This document shows, piece after piece, positions 7,086 through 15,747 of a stretch of DNA of 41,344 nucleotides (its first letter is position 1; each line of letters begins with the position of its first letter). The DNA comes from Nitrososphaeraceae archaeon. Its GTDB lineage: Archaea > Thermoproteota > Nitrososphaeria > Nitrososphaerales > Nitrososphaeraceae. The DNA is taken from assembly GCA_021325295.1 (NCBI GenBank), contig JAJPHM010000011.1, forward strand, positions 1 to 41,344. Reading direction: 5' to 3'. Both the position numbers and the translations under genes were made by a program. The notes under the pieces are model-generated. The model had not been told where the DNA came from, did not search any database, and saw only the letters and a list, made by a program, of their open reading frames with translations.

Positions 7086-7128
7086 GGGGCAATTCATCCC
7101 TATCCTAAAGGCATAAGGGCTTTGCCCC
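7086..7128. terminator. Stem-loop between convergent genes
   Basis: GGGGCAA (7086-7092) pairs with TTGCCCC (7122-7128). Inside it CCCTAT (7098-7103) can pair with ATA-A-GGG (7113-7119, one bulge) and CCT with AGG. It lies in the gap after the M32 gene, whose neighbour converges on it. Archaeal termination relies mainly on T-runs, so this could equally be an mRNA 3'-end stabiliser. Confidence 0.4.
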
Positions 7129-7228
7129 GGATTCATTGTAAAAGGCCAGAGTAGACAGATAGCAGTAGAGCCACAGCTCTAATTGGGGTCTATTCTATTT
7201 TTGCTGCAACAGATTCAGCATCCTATCC

Positions 7229-7627
7229 TCATTTTGGCTGGAGCATGCTCAGTCTATTTCCTTCCGTGTCAAGAAACGGCACATACAATCCAACTCCCGG
7301 TATTTCCATCGGTTCGCCTAGCACTTTGCCGCCTGCTTGCTCTACCTTTTTCATATGCTCCTTGATGTTATCTACAGCAATTACAAAAGAAGGATATTGC
7401 GCCGGCATATCTTTTGTTTTTTGGAAAAATCCTCCGTTTATAGCTCCTGACATTTTTGGGCGGCCATTTGCATCTGATTCAGTTGTTGTGGCAATAACAT
7501 ATTCACCCATCTCAGGTCCCATCTGCTGGGTGCGCCACCCAAATGTACGAGTGTAAAAGTCGATCATGCGTTTCTTGTTTTCAGCTGGCATTTCAAAATG
7601 GACAACCGGATTCATTTCTTTTTTCAT
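7229..7627 (-). CDS. VOC-family (glyoxalase/bleomycin-resistance fold) protein
   Basis: At 132 residues it is a single VOC unit with two beta-alpha-beta-beta-beta modules: VVHFEMPAENKKRMIDFYTR at the start and FVIAVDNIKEHMKKVEQAGG in the middle. It ends with LYVPFLDTEGNRLSMLQP. His9, and a Glu/Asp pair near DTEGN, could contribute to a metal site in a dimer. The family includes many small-molecule enzymes and antibiotic-binding proteins, so the substrate is not deducible. The TATA-like TTTATAA at 7645-7653 (minus strand) is about 23 bp before ATG 7627, which predicts a leaderless message. Confidence 0.9.
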   Translation of the reverse strand: MKKEMNPVVHFEMPAENKKRMIDFYTRTFGWRTQQMGPEMGEYVIATTTESDANGRPKMSGAINGGFFQKTKDMPAQYPSFVIAVDNIKEHMKKVEQAGGKVLGEPMEIPGVGLYVPFLDTEGNRLSMLQPK

Positions 7628-7653
7628 TTTAGCTTTGATTCTGGCCTTATAAA

Positions 7654-8037
7654 GATAGTTATACTTTCACTGTGGATATCATCTATGGGGAATTGAATGA
7701 TCTCAATCTTGACTAATTGTGATTCTGCCGCCAGTTCTGGTCAGATTATTGCAATCTGCAAATTTGGGCAGGCGAGGATTAATTTCAGTTACTTGTCACC
7801 AAATGGTGATCGTAAATTCATCTACGCTTTTCAGTGCGTATCAGTTAGAATTGCCAAGGTCTGGCAGGTGTTGCAGTATTCATGGCTAAACCTGTGAATT
7901 AATTGCATGGGATATCTCGGTATTTTGTACCGTATTTCTTTACGAGCAAATTGCATTGATTAAAAATTCTTTTTTTTCTTTTATGTCTAGTAACTCTGTT
8001 ATCCAACCTTGATATGGCATTTTGACCGGAGACTGGC
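7654..8037. other. Intergenic region, no gene seen
   Basis: It contains the promoter of the VOC gene at its left edge and a T-rich run at about 7968-7980. No convincing coding frame is visible; one 66-codon frame (7697-7897) has no protein-like features. Confidence 0.5.
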
Positions 8038-8289
8038 ATGACGGAAATAGATTCTTCCATAGATTGGAATGAAATAGCAAAATCAAAGAAGGGTGTAAGA
8101 ACAAATGACAATGTAAGTGCGGGAAATGTAATTGCTGAAACAGGAGATAATATCATAATCTCTGCAGGTGCTGTAAAAGAGCATGAATACATTGTACCAA
8201 AGGACAAGCTAGATTTCTTTGATGGGGCAGAGGTACACCTAAACATCTCACATTCTGAATTGGCAGGTTTTGAAGTGCCTGCCAAGTAG
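8038..8289 (+). CDS. Small PRC-barrel/DUF2171-like protein
   Basis: The 83-residue beta-rich protein has a GVRTNDNVSAGNVIAETGDN motif, then a strand-turn-strand segment ending YIVPKDKLDFFDGAEV and HLNISHSEL. This pattern matches small PRC-barrel-like proteins common in Nitrososphaeria and many bacteria, where the fold is thought to mediate protein contacts. There is no signal peptide, so it is cytosolic. It starts at ATG 8038, and no partner gene is adjacent on its strand. The family call is by pattern only. Confidence 0.85.
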   Translation: MTEIDSSIDWNEIAKSKKGVRTNDNVSAGNVIAETGDNIIISAGAVKEHEYIVPKDKLDFFDGAEVHLNISHSELAGFEVPAK

Positions 8290-8378
8290 TGGGATGGGCA
8301 AACAGAAAACAACAGTAGGGTTTTACGGAAGTATAGGCACCGGCCCTCGCTGAATTGCTGCATCTAACTTTTTTCTTT

Positions 8379-9263
8379 TTATGCTGCCTCTGCTGACAAA
8401 ACTGCCCATGTATGCGGCCGAACGCTCGCCGGAGCATAGTATATGTTCATGTTGGTTCCGTTTACTGTTTCAGTCTGCCATCCTGATTTGCCTGCAAACG
8501 CAGCTTTGACGCTTTCAAGAGTTGAGAAGTTTTGCGGACTACTGCTGGACGCAGTATCTCCTGTTTCTATTTCTATTCCTGTTCCATTGTGATCGACAAT
8601 GATTATCTGGCTTTTTCCCTGGTTAAGGCTGGCTAAAGAATCCCGGAGGTCGGCAAGGCTAACTATTGCAACCCAGTATCCTGATATATCTGACGGAGAA
8701 CCCGCAGGGCGGTCTGGTGCATAAACTGGAACAGCAACAGCTATAGCTGGCTGATGAATTGCTGCAGAAGTAAATACCGAGCTGACATACGGAGCATTGG
8801 TACTGGCTACTCCCTTGTACCAGTCCCTGTCTGCATAGTTTAACTTTGGCAGCTGGGCCTGTTGCTGGTAAGGCTCGCCCATATACAGGTCACCCTTTGG
8901 CGTAAGGAAGAAAATGCTTGCAATATCATGATACTGTGCAAGAATATTCTTGGCAACCTGTCTTTTTGCTGTATCAGCATTTTGAGGTATGCCCATTTGG
9001 GCTGTACTGATTGATGATTGAAATGCAGTACTTCTGACCTCTTGCTGCATGCTTGTAAGATTCATGACGCTGATTAGATTATTGATTCTTGTTTCAAGAT
9101 TGTTCGCCAGAAATTTTACCCCTCTTTGCTTTGCAGCAGTAATGATTTGATCTTGTTGCTGGGAAGGCGTATTTGCATATGATAGAGTAAAAACGATGAT
9201 GGTAGCAATCACCGCTACAGCAACTGCACCTGCAGATATTACAATAGTTTTGCTAGAAGACAA
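8379..9263 (-). CDS. Membrane-anchored dCache-domain protein
   Basis: Residues about 7-30 form one hydrophobic segment, followed by an extracytoplasmic region typical of double Cache domains: NNLETRINNLISVMNL, IASIFFLTPKGDLYMGEPY, YADRDWYKGVASTNAPYVSS and AIAVAVPVY. The protein ends after the Cache domain without kinase, HAMP or methyl-accepting parts, so it is a stand-alone ligand-binding protein. Such proteins recur in Nitrososphaera-type genomes and could present ligands to a separate kinase. It starts at TTG 9263, with no in-frame ATG upstream; ATCTTAAATTAC near 9300-9312 is a candidate TATA box. The ligand is unknown. Confidence 0.88.
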   Translation of the reverse strand: MSSSKTIVISAGAVAVAVIATIIVFTLSYANTPSQQQDQIITAAKQRGVKFLANNLETRINNLISVMNLTSMQQEVRSTAFQSSISTAQMGIPQNADTAKRQVAKNILAQYHDIASIFFLTPKGDLYMGEPYQQQAQLPKLNYADRDWYKGVASTNAPYVSSVFTSAAIHQPAIAVAVPVYAPDRPAGSPSDISGYWVAIVSLADLRDSLASLNQGKSQIIIVDHNGTGIEIETGDTASSSSPQNFSTLESVKAAFAGKSGWQTETVNGTNMNIYYAPASVRPHTWAVLSAEAA

Positions 9264-9495
9264 GCAGATTGACTACTACCGACCATTGCTATTTTGGCGT
9301 AATTTAAGATAATCTATTATCTTGCCTCAAGGTGGGAAAGGAAAATGTGAAAGGACAGGAGAGAATTTGACTTGCTTGTCTGTGCCTTATTTCGTAGATG
9401 GCTTATAAATTTGAGATTCGGAATCCTTTGCCTTTCAATAGATTATTTTGTTTTATTTTGAAATAGCCGATTCCGTATACAAGTGAATCCTGTCA

Positions 9496-10410
9496 CTAGA
9501 AATCAATCTGACCCATCCTGCCGCTCCTGTAATCTTCTATAGCTTGCTGTATTTCGTGTGGTTCATTCATCACAAAGGGTCCGTATCTTACTACCGGCTC
9601 GTTAAGAGGGACTCCGGCTATGAGGAGAAGATCAAGAATAGAGTGAGATTGGTTCTTTATTGATATCAAGTTGCCTTCAGAGGAAAAGACTACCACCTGT
9701 CCCCGGGTTACGACCTTGCTATTGGAGCCAAAAACGCCTTCTCCATTTACTACATAGGCAAATGCATTATAGTTGGCCGGCACTGGCTGGTTGATTTCAC
9801 TTTTGGGCTGTAACGTAAAATGCACATACATTATCGGCGTCTTTGTTTCTATTACTGCGCTGGACCCCAGCGCCTGTCCGGCTATCACCCGTGCAATTAC
9901 TTTGCCGTCAGCGCTTTTTCCCACTGGAATTTTTGACCCAGGTATTTCTTGATAGCGTGGTCTGACCATCTTGTCACGCTTTGGCAGATTGACCCAGAGC
10001 TGAAATCCATGTATCTTGCCTCCATTTTGTATAATTTCGTCGTCTGGCATTTCAGAGTGTATTACACCGGAGGCAGCAGTCATCCACTGGATGTCACCCG
10101 GGCCCAGCTTGCCAGAGTGACCATGTGAATCCTTGTGCCGAAACTTGCCCTCAAGCATATATGTCACTGTTTCAAATCCCCGGTGCGGATGGTCCGGAGC
10201 GCCCACGGCTTCACCGGGCTTGTAGTCTGCAGGGCCCATCTCGTCTAGCAAGAGGAAGGGATCAATATCGGAAAGAAAATGCGTAGGAAACGCCCTGTGA
10301 ACTATAAAGCCACCACCTTCTACAGTTTTTGAACTGTTGACAACCTTTAGAACTGAACGTGACGCTGAGTGAGATTGATTGATTTTATCAATTGTTGAGC
10401 TTTTTGCCAT
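9496..10410 (-). CDS. Pirin family protein (bicupin)
   Basis: The 304-residue length and two cupin barrels match pirin. The N-terminal cupin has DHPHRGFETVTYMLEG, with the iron-binding His pair, and later GVIHSEMPDDE, supplying the remaining His and Glu ligands. Bacterial pirins can act as quercetin dioxygenases or as redox-sensing partners; which applies here is unknown. The minus-strand TATA-like CTTAAATAAT at 10431-10440 is about 24 bp before ATG 10410, predicting a leaderless transcript. A phosphatase gene diverges from it about 200 bp away. Confidence 0.95.
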   Translation of the reverse strand: MAKSSTIDKINQSHSASRSVLKVVNSSKTVEGGGFIVHRAFPTHFLSDIDPFLLLDEMGPADYKPGEAVGAPDHPHRGFETVTYMLEGKFRHKDSHGHSGKLGPGDIQWMTAASGVIHSEMPDDEIIQNGGKIHGFQLWVNLPKRDKMVRPRYQEIPGSKIPVGKSADGKVIARVIAGQALGSSAVIETKTPIMYVHFTLQPKSEINQPVPANYNAFAYVVNGEGVFGSNSKVVTRGQVVVFSSEGNLISIKNQSHSILDLLLIAGVPLNEPVVRYGPFVMNEPHEIQQAIEDYRSGRMGQIDF

Positions 10411-10429
10411 GCCATTCCTATAGGTATCA

Positions 10430-10440
10430 TATTATTTAAG
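10430..10440 (-). promoter_or_regulatory. TATA box of the pirin gene
   Basis: CTTAAATAATA on the minus strand is centred about 24 bp before the ATG, the normal TATA-to-start distance for a leaderless archaeal gene. Confidence 0.55.
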
Positions 10441-10607
10441 TCTGGTAGCAATGCCTGACTAAGTAGGTAAGTTGCATCAGACAGGGTAAGCCAGCAATTA
10501 CTGGATATTCCAGCAAGTCTTTCGATGCTGCCTGGTGCCTTCAATTGCGACTGCCGTACAATTACGTTTAGAAGTGAGCTGGCTCCCCAACTCATTTTAC
10601 TGCACCC

Positions 10608-10994
10608 ATGTTCAAAATTACTGACAACCTTGCGACCCATGGATTGGGCGGCTCAATGCAAGCCCATACCCTTTTAGAAGATGGATATCTAGATGGCACA
10701 GATTTCTGGATAGTCGATGTTAGAGATATGCTGGACAGCAGCCAGCCATTAGAAGCCTATAAAAGAAAAATAGATTATGCTGTCTCGTGCCTGAACAAAT
10801 ACGAAAAGATTGTTGTCTGCTGCAGAATAGGGGCAAGCAGAAGCAATGCCATAGCTTTGGGAGTTTTGGTAAAGCATTACAAGATGGATTTTTATGATGC
10901 CTACAATCTGGTGCGAGAAAAAGTGCCGATAGCTCAGATACACCCCGGGCATATTGAGAGACTAAAAGAGCTATTTACCGTAGGCCTGCCTTAA
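10608..10994 (+). CDS. Dual-specificity (tyrosine) protein phosphatase
   Basis: The phosphate loop CRIGASRSNA (Cys72 to Arg78, CX5R) is intact, and Asp residues in WIVDVRDML at about 36-40 are candidates for the general acid. The protein has 128 residues, close to a minimal DSP catalytic domain, and ends in a HPGHIERLKELF helix typical of the family. It is cytosolic and would dephosphorylate Tyr/Ser/Thr residues or a small phosphorylated molecule. It starts at ATG 10608, divergent from pirin. No cognate kinase gene is adjacent. Confidence 0.9.
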   Translation: MFKITDNLATHGLGGSMQAHTLLEDGYLDGTDFWIVDVRDMLDSSQPLEAYKRKIDYAVSCLNKYEKIVVCCRIGASRSNAIALGVLVKHYKMDFYDAYNLVREKVPIAQIHPGHIERLKELFTVGLP

Positions 10995-11062
10995 TTATCT
11001 TGGTCTGGTTCAATTAGTTAATTGCATATTTCGTTCGTCTGCTTGTTAGCTCGCTCATTTAC

Positions 11063-11635
11063 TCATTCTTTTCTATAAACGAACTTTTCTTCAATGCCAG
11101 AATTCTTCGGTTTTATGACTATAGTATTTGCAGCTCTACTTAGCAATCTCTGCCTCTTGTCATTTGTGAAGATCCATCCAAAGAATACATCTATAGGAAG
11201 CAGAAATGCCTTGCCAAAGCTCTGTATTATTATGCTTCTGGTTCCAGCTATATTTCCTGACATATCTGTAGTCTTTATTTTCAGAAGCCTCTTGCCTATT
11301 GATTGTCCCGTAGTGCTTTCAAAGTATATCCAGTAAGCAAAGAACATTGCACTTTGGATAGCATATTTTGCTCCACCAACCCACGCTTGGGCGCTTCCAT
11401 TGAACCCTTGCAGCCCCATTGGCGGATTGAATCCCTGAGTAAAGGCCAATGGCGGATAACTAATTGCAAATATAATTTGGAACGCCACGGTTACGATTAT
11501 GAAATCTATGAGCCATGCCCAGAACCTTGTGCTCCATTTTGCCAGCACTAGCTCTGGTTGTGGTTTAGGCTGGCTGTTATTACTGCTCCCACTGTCTGGA
11601 CTGGGGGTGGGGCGATCGTTTGATTCGACTGTCAT
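11063..11635 (-). CDS. RDD-family membrane protein
   Basis: A Pro/Ser-rich N-terminus of about 30 residues precedes the RDD domain, which shows the signature ARG-ASP-ASP pattern elements RFWAWLIDFIIV and QSIGKRLLKIKTTD plus three hydrophobic segments (about 42-62, 88-108, 140-158). RDD proteins are membrane proteins of poorly known, possibly transport-related, function. The minus-strand CCTTATATCG at 11655-11664 is about 25 bp before ATG 11635, fitting a leaderless mRNA. It converges on the phosphatase gene. Confidence 0.9.
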   Translation of the reverse strand: MTVESNDRPTPSPDSGSSNNSQPKPQPELVLAKWSTRFWAWLIDFIIVTVAFQIIFAISYPPLAFTQGFNPPMGLQGFNGSAQAWVGGAKYAIQSAMFFAYWIYFESTTGQSIGKRLLKIKTTDMSGNIAGTRSIIIQSFGKAFLLPIDVFFGWIFTNDKRQRLLSRAANTIVIKPKNSGIEEKFVYRKE

Positions 11636-11654
11636 ATTCTATACTCACAGCTCA

Positions 11655-11664
11655 TCGATATAAG
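11655..11664 (-). promoter_or_regulatory. TATA box of the RDD gene
   Basis: CCTTATATCG on the minus strand is about 25 bp before ATG 11635. The rest of the gap to 11939 is AT-rich, with a TATATAAAAT run near 11731 and a tandem AAGCTAAGCTAAGTTAAGTT block at about 11910-11930 just before the Lrp-GAF gene. Confidence 0.5.
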
Positions 11665-11939
11665 GATTTACAAAAAATCTATGCCAATAATGAAAAAGGC
11701 TTACATATTCTATTATAGAAGATAAGAAGTATATAAAATAATTTATAATCAACAAAAATCTATAAGACCAAGCCTCTTTAAACTTTATTTCGGTATCACT
11801 AAATCATGTATTCTATCGCATATTACAAGCGTCTGTTGTTTGCACAACCCATAGATAGTCATCCACGACTATCTGAACCGTTCAAAACCAGACAATTATT
11901 CACTGGTTTAAGCTAAGCTAAGTTAAGTTAAAGATACCT

Positions 11940-13013
11940 TTGGGAAAAGGTTGTAGTGCAATTTCCGTTTCGGAAAATGATAAAGCATTCCAGCTGCTCT
12001 GTATTACAATTGAATTGAAAATAGACGAAATAGACAGTGTCATACTTGCACAACTAGGAAAAAATGCACGCACTTCAGCATACGAAATAGCAACCACGCT
12101 GCACAGCTTGGGATACCTGATAACTGACAGGGCAGTCAGGCAGAGGCTAAGCAGGCTAGAAAAGAGAGGCGTGATACTGGGCTATTCGGTCCTTCTGAAT
12201 CCAGAGATGGTATCAGACAAAGTCAGCAGGACTGTACTTATCAAGTTCAGATTCTCCAGCAGGACAGCAGGCCTTGTCCAGGACCTTGCGACCTACTCTC
12301 AGCAGGCTTCGTTTTGCCTGTATTCTGCGCGCATGACAGGAGACTTTGACTGGATAGGCCATTTTGTTTTCGACTCTGCCGAGCAGTACGAGCTTGAGAG
12401 CAATAATTTCCTAAACAGGTTTGCAGACCTTATAGCGGATTACCGCTCGTATGAATCGACAACTTGGAAGGTGTCCCCATATGCTATTGCAGACAATGCG
12501 CAGCTGTCAGAAAACAGGGCCAGAGTTTACGAGATTCTCAAGTTTGTCGGAAAGCAGGAGAGCCTGCGCGACAAGCTTCAGCTTATTGTGGAAAGTCTGG
12601 TCAAGTTCTTGGATGCCGAGTTTGCGAGGATATGGCTTCTGGACAAGTCAAAAAGAACTCTCGTTCTGAAATTTAGCGCCGGCAAATACAAAAATACGCA
12701 AGGCGAGTTTGCAAAAGTAAAAGTGGGTTCTTTCAAGATAGGCACCATAGCAAGCACAGGCAAACCGGTGATAACAAATGATGTTGTGCATGACCCCCGG
12801 ATCAAGTATCCTGACTGGGCAAGAAAGGAGAAGCTAAGATCTTTTGCCGGTTACCCACTAACTCACGGCAGAGATGTCGTCGGCGTAATGGCCATATTCA
12901 GCAAGAAAAAGCTCTCTCCAGCAGACTTTGAGCTTTTGGGAATATTTTGCGACAAGGTATCAAAAGAAATATCTTCAATATACGACGCAAGGGAATATCT
13001 GGCAATAGGCTGA
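11940..13013 (+). CDS. Lrp/AsnC-type regulator fused to a GAF domain
   Basis: The 357-residue protein has three parts. An AsnC winged helix is at about 28-82 (IDEIDSVILAQLGKNARTSA, then RAVRQRLSRLEKRGVILGYS). A RAM-like effector/dimer domain follows at about 85-170 (CLYSARMTGDFDWIGHFVF). A C-terminal GAF domain is at about 195-350 (LVKFLDAEFARIWLLDKS, GKPVITNDVVHDPR, SFAGYPL). The GAF domain probably senses a small molecule or redox state and adjusts DNA binding; ordinary Lrp proteins stop after RAM at about 150 residues. TTG 11940 is the first start, but initiation at the TTG of IELKIDE would remove about 25 poorly conserved residues. Confidence 0.9.
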   Translation: MGKGCSAISVSENDKAFQLLCITIELKIDEIDSVILAQLGKNARTSAYEIATTLHSLGYLITDRAVRQRLSRLEKRGVILGYSVLLNPEMVSDKVSRTVLIKFRFSSRTAGLVQDLATYSQQASFCLYSARMTGDFDWIGHFVFDSAEQYELESNNFLNRFADLIADYRSYESTTWKVSPYAIADNAQLSENRARVYEILKFVGKQESLRDKLQLIVESLVKFLDAEFARIWLLDKSKRTLVLKFSAGKYKNTQGEFAKVKVGSFKIGTIASTGKPVITNDVVHDPRIKYPDWARKEKLRSFAGYPLTHGRDVVGVMAIFSKKKLSPADFELLGIFCDKVSKEISSIYDAREYLAIG

Positions 13014-13125
13014 TTAACCGGTTTTGCCTAGATTATTTCCAGGTCGGAAATGCAGACAGTGATTTGTTTCCGCAAGCAATATCCTTGCTGTCTGCCCTAT
13101 TGATAACGGGTAGAGGTGAACCTGA

Positions 13126-13503
13126 ATGAAATTGAAACTCAAATTTGAACGTGGTATCGTAATAATTGCCGCGATATTCGCTATTGCAATTGCTACTACA
13201 GCATCCATAGAAATTGCTCATATCAATGGTGAGGTAGCCAAATTGCGGACGCAGGGGGCTCAGCTGCAAGCGGCCCTCAATGCGACTGTTCAGGCCAGAT
13301 CATCGCAAAGTGAGCCGACCAACCAGCAACAGTATATTCTGGTAACGGCAATTCTCAACAATTGCGCCGGCCAGACAGATGCCAATGCAATATCCATATG
13401 TAAAAGCGACCTGACTGAAATGTACAGGTGGTGCCTTGCTGATAATTCACTTGCCGCCTGTTCTGACCCGAGGATTGCAGACTATTTGAAGTCGCAGAGC
13501 TAG
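13126..13503 (+). CDS. Membrane-anchored extracytoplasmic protein (hypothetical)
   Basis: An N-terminal hydrophobic segment (about residues 10-30, IVIIAAIFAIAIATTASI) is followed by a short coiled coil (NGEVAKLRTQGAQLQAAL) and a Cys-containing domain. The four Cys residues (in LNNCAGQ, SICKSD, RWCLAD, AACSDP) could form two disulfides outside the cell. The protein has 125 residues and no family I recognise. It starts at ATG 13126, about 110 bp after the Lrp-GAF gene, and may be independently transcribed. Confidence 0.8.
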   Translation: MKLKLKFERGIVIIAAIFAIAIATTASIEIAHINGEVAKLRTQGAQLQAALNATVQARSSQSEPTNQQQYILVTAILNNCAGQTDANAISICKSDLTEMYRWCLADNSLAACSDPRIADYLKSQS

Positions 13504-13623
13504 GCAAACAACAGCTTGAATCGAATAGATTGTTGTAGAATACGGTGGTAATGCTTTCGCCAATTTTTCGGCTCAGTTCAATCTGAAAAGCTATTATATC
13601 TTTTATGATAACGTCTCCTGTTA

Positions 13624-14295
13624 ATGAGCTATTCTGAAGATGATATCAGGCACGCCGCCGAAGTGCGCGAGTGGCTGATAAAACAAATATCTGACAAGCA
13701 AGACGAGATTGAAAAATTGCGTGTTACACTATCTCTGGTTGATAGCCTGCTAAAGCAGGGAAGCTTTAGAGCGGCTGCAGCTCTATCTATACCGCCACAG
13801 AAGGCGCTGGCTGCCTCTGCCAGTGGAATGTCGCAGTCCCAATCACAATCCCAGTCAGCTGCACAGGTTTCAGCTGCAAAAAGAGGAGCTGTGGAGAGCC
13901 AGAAAAGAGAGGAAGAACGCGCAGAGAGTGAAGGCATAGAAACAAGGCCCATCAGGCGCGCCAAAGATAACTTTTTGCTTGCGGAAGCGCAGGTCTCGCC
14001 TGATTCTGTTACAATAATTCCTTCACCCGGAGTTGACCTGAATGCCAATACTCCACCCTTCAAGTCGTTTTTCATAAACAGGATTCTCGAAGGAATGAAA
14101 ACAAAGGACGCTGAAAGGGCAGGGCAGGGAGCACTCAAACAGTCCGAGATCCTCAGCTATGAAGTACAAGAGGACAATGGTGGCGCCATCAAGAAAATAA
14201 CGATAAACAACTACCGCGAAAAGGAGAGGCTAAACGAGATATTCAATACTTCTGCGTGGGTCTTTACAAGGATGCTTGAAAAGGTAGGCAAGTGA
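13624..14295 (+). CDS. Conserved-type hypothetical protein with an SQ-repeat linker
   Basis: Three parts are visible in 223 residues: an N-terminal coiled coil (residues 8-45, VREWLIKQISDKQDEIEKLR), a low-complexity linker with SQSQSQSQSA at about 70-80, and a compact C-terminal domain from about 148 (FFINRILEGMKTKDAERAGQ to VFTRMLEKVGK). The C-terminal part looks like a real globular domain, but I cannot name it. There is no signal or membrane segment. The linker and coiled coil suggest an adaptor or scaffold role; that is inference. It starts at ATG 13624. Confidence 0.85.
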   Translation: MSYSEDDIRHAAEVREWLIKQISDKQDEIEKLRVTLSLVDSLLKQGSFRAAAALSIPPQKALAASASGMSQSQSQSQSAAQVSAAKRGAVESQKREEERAESEGIETRPIRRAKDNFLLAEAQVSPDSVTIIPSPGVDLNANTPPFKSFFINRILEGMKTKDAERAGQGALKQSEILSYEVQEDNGGAIKKITINNYREKERLNEIFNTSAWVFTRMLEKVGK

Positions 14296-14375
14296 AAAGC
14301 AATGCGTCTTTGACTTGGCAACCGATTCGATTCAACTGGCCGTTAGTTAGTCCAGATCCCAGGGAGCTGGCCGGT

Positions 14376-14540
14376 CTATCTAGTTCTTCTGGTAGTAATG
14401 TCTTGCTCTCTTCTTGCCGATTCGGCTTCTATTTGGGAGATCTTTTCATCAATTGATGGGTGGTATTTTTTCAATGCAAACCATACAAGGCATGAGCCGG
14501 CAAGTATTATTCCCAGTCCATACAATATCTCTTCAAACAT
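14376..14540 (-). CDS. 54-residue single-TM protein
   Basis: On the minus strand ATG 14540 begins a 54-residue protein: one hydrophobic helix (about residues 4-23, ILYGLGIILAGSCLVWFA), then a charged cytoplasmic-type helix (DEKISQIEAESARREQD). The frame stays open for its whole length and stops at TAG 14376. The minus-strand AT-rich box at 14561-14572 (AAATATATATCA) is about 26 bp upstream of the ATG, so a leaderless promoter fits well. Small TM proteins of this kind often modulate membrane complexes, but the function here is unknown. The plus-strand frame over the same bases is its antisense shadow. Confidence 0.75.
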   Translation of the reverse strand: MFEEILYGLGIILAGSCLVWFALKKYHPSIDEKISQIEAESARREQDITTRRTR

Positions 14541-14560
14541 GATCGAAACAAGATACTATG

Positions 14561-14572
14561 TGATATATATTT
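14561..14572 (-). promoter_or_regulatory. TATA box of the 54-residue TM protein
   Basis: GAAATATATATC on the minus strand is centred about 26 bp before ATG 14540. Confidence 0.5.
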
Positions 14573-14741
14573 CTAGTTTTATGATAATTACACAGCTCCC
14601 CAAAGCAATGATTGATTGGGACTACGAATTCAGCGTGGTGTCGAGTTGCTGATAATCATGCAACTATTGCCTTGCTTTATTCGGCATGGCCGTTCATGCA
14701 TGTTATCGGATGGCAACCAGCGGTCTTATTAACTGGTTATC

Positions 14742-15539
14742 ATGTCTAAATCTGGAGCTTGCAGCATGGGTCGATTCGCAAACAATGACTCTACAATAAA
14801 CAAGCAAAGTATCTCTTCAAAGCATGAATACAGAATGATCTCTGGTCGAGCAAACGTCCAAAAATATATGAAGAACTGGACGCTCAAAGCAGGCAAATGG
14901 ATTGACGTTTGCACCAACGATATTGGCTTATCAAATACAATCAATGTAAAGCCCTATCTTCAATACACTATGATGGCATTGGAGCGCGGAGCTCGAATAA
15001 GATTCATCGGCGACATAACAAAATCAAATTTGACAGGAGCAAGAAAGCTTGCTAGTATAGTAAGCGAGCTTAGGCATGCAAGCCCGGTGAATACAACTCT
15101 TGTTATCAGCGAAAATGGCATAATGATGTCGCCCTCTATAATTGACGGTAAGGTCGAACTGCGGCAGTTTGTTTCAGAGTCAAAAGAGTTGATATCCAGA
15201 CAGAAGGAGCTATTTGAAACACTCTGGCATCAATCAGTGCCGGCAGACCAGAGAATAGACGAGCTTGAGGGTAGACCGAATCCAATGTCGCTTCATGGGC
15301 TCAGACAAGCTGCATACATTCTGCGATGCATCGAGCAGGGAATAGAAATGAACTCGATAGTGAAAAGATTTGGCGGGGACCAGCAGCTTGTCAATATGTG
15401 GATTAGTTTTGCTGTCCATAACTACTGGATGAGCCAAGAAACGATCATTGCAAAGGCCAGAATTACGTCGAGGGGTAAAGAATGGGTAAAAAAGCTAGGC
15501 ATGGACTCAGTTGATCTGAGGCAAAAAGCGCCAAAGTAA
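14742..15539 (+). CDS. Cytosolic regulator-like protein (TrmB/PLD-like sensor pattern)
   Basis: The 265-residue protein has a central region resembling the PLD-like sensor of TrmB-type and related archaeal regulators: WIDVCTNDIGLSNTI, MMALERGARIRFIGDITKSN and TTLVISENGIMMSP. It lacks the HKD catalytic motif, so it would bind a ligand, not cut a phosphodiester. The C-terminal part is helical (GLRQAAYILRCIEQGIEMNS, then VKRFGGDQQLVNMW) and could be an interaction or DNA-contacting region. ATG 14742 is used, and a second ATG nine codons on is also possible. Function remains a guess from the pattern. Confidence 0.82.
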   Translation: MSKSGACSMGRFANNDSTINKQSISSKHEYRMISGRANVQKYMKNWTLKAGKWIDVCTNDIGLSNTINVKPYLQYTMMALERGARIRFIGDITKSNLTGARKLASIVSELRHASPVNTTLVISENGIMMSPSIIDGKVELRQFVSESKELISRQKELFETLWHQSVPADQRIDELEGRPNPMSLHGLRQAAYILRCIEQGIEMNSIVKRFGGDQQLVNMWISFAVHNYWMSQETIIAKARITSRGKEWVKKLGMDSVDLRQKAPK

Positions 15540-15646
15540 GTCAAGTTAGAGCCAAAACTCGTGACTTGATGAAGCTGCATGACAGGATGTCAGTTATTTG
15601 TGGTAAATTCTATTCGATCGGTTCGTCGTATCCATTAGCGCTGGTG

Positions 15647-15721
15647 TTCTAAACCATCTATATTAGCATCTTGCACCGATCATTATGTAGATTCCCGATA
15701 TTCTAAATCATCTAAATAGCA
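15647..15721 (+). repeat. Pair of near-identical direct repeats upstream of a small gene
   Basis: TTCTAAACCATCTATATTAG (15647-15666) and TTCTAAATCATCTAAATAGC (15701-15720) are 54 bp apart, about five helical turns. The second ends 27 bp before ATG 15748. They could be regulator sites or duplicated promoter parts. Confidence 0.45.
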
Positions 15722-15747
15722 ATTCATATTAGATAGAACATATAGAT

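Noticed and set aside
10347-10640. Minus-strand gene between pirin and the phosphatase
   Set aside because: It covers the pirin promoter and the phosphatase start and has no recognisable features.
14398-14652. 84-codon plus-strand gene
   Set aside because: It lies antisense to the small TM protein, which has a far better promoter and protein composition.
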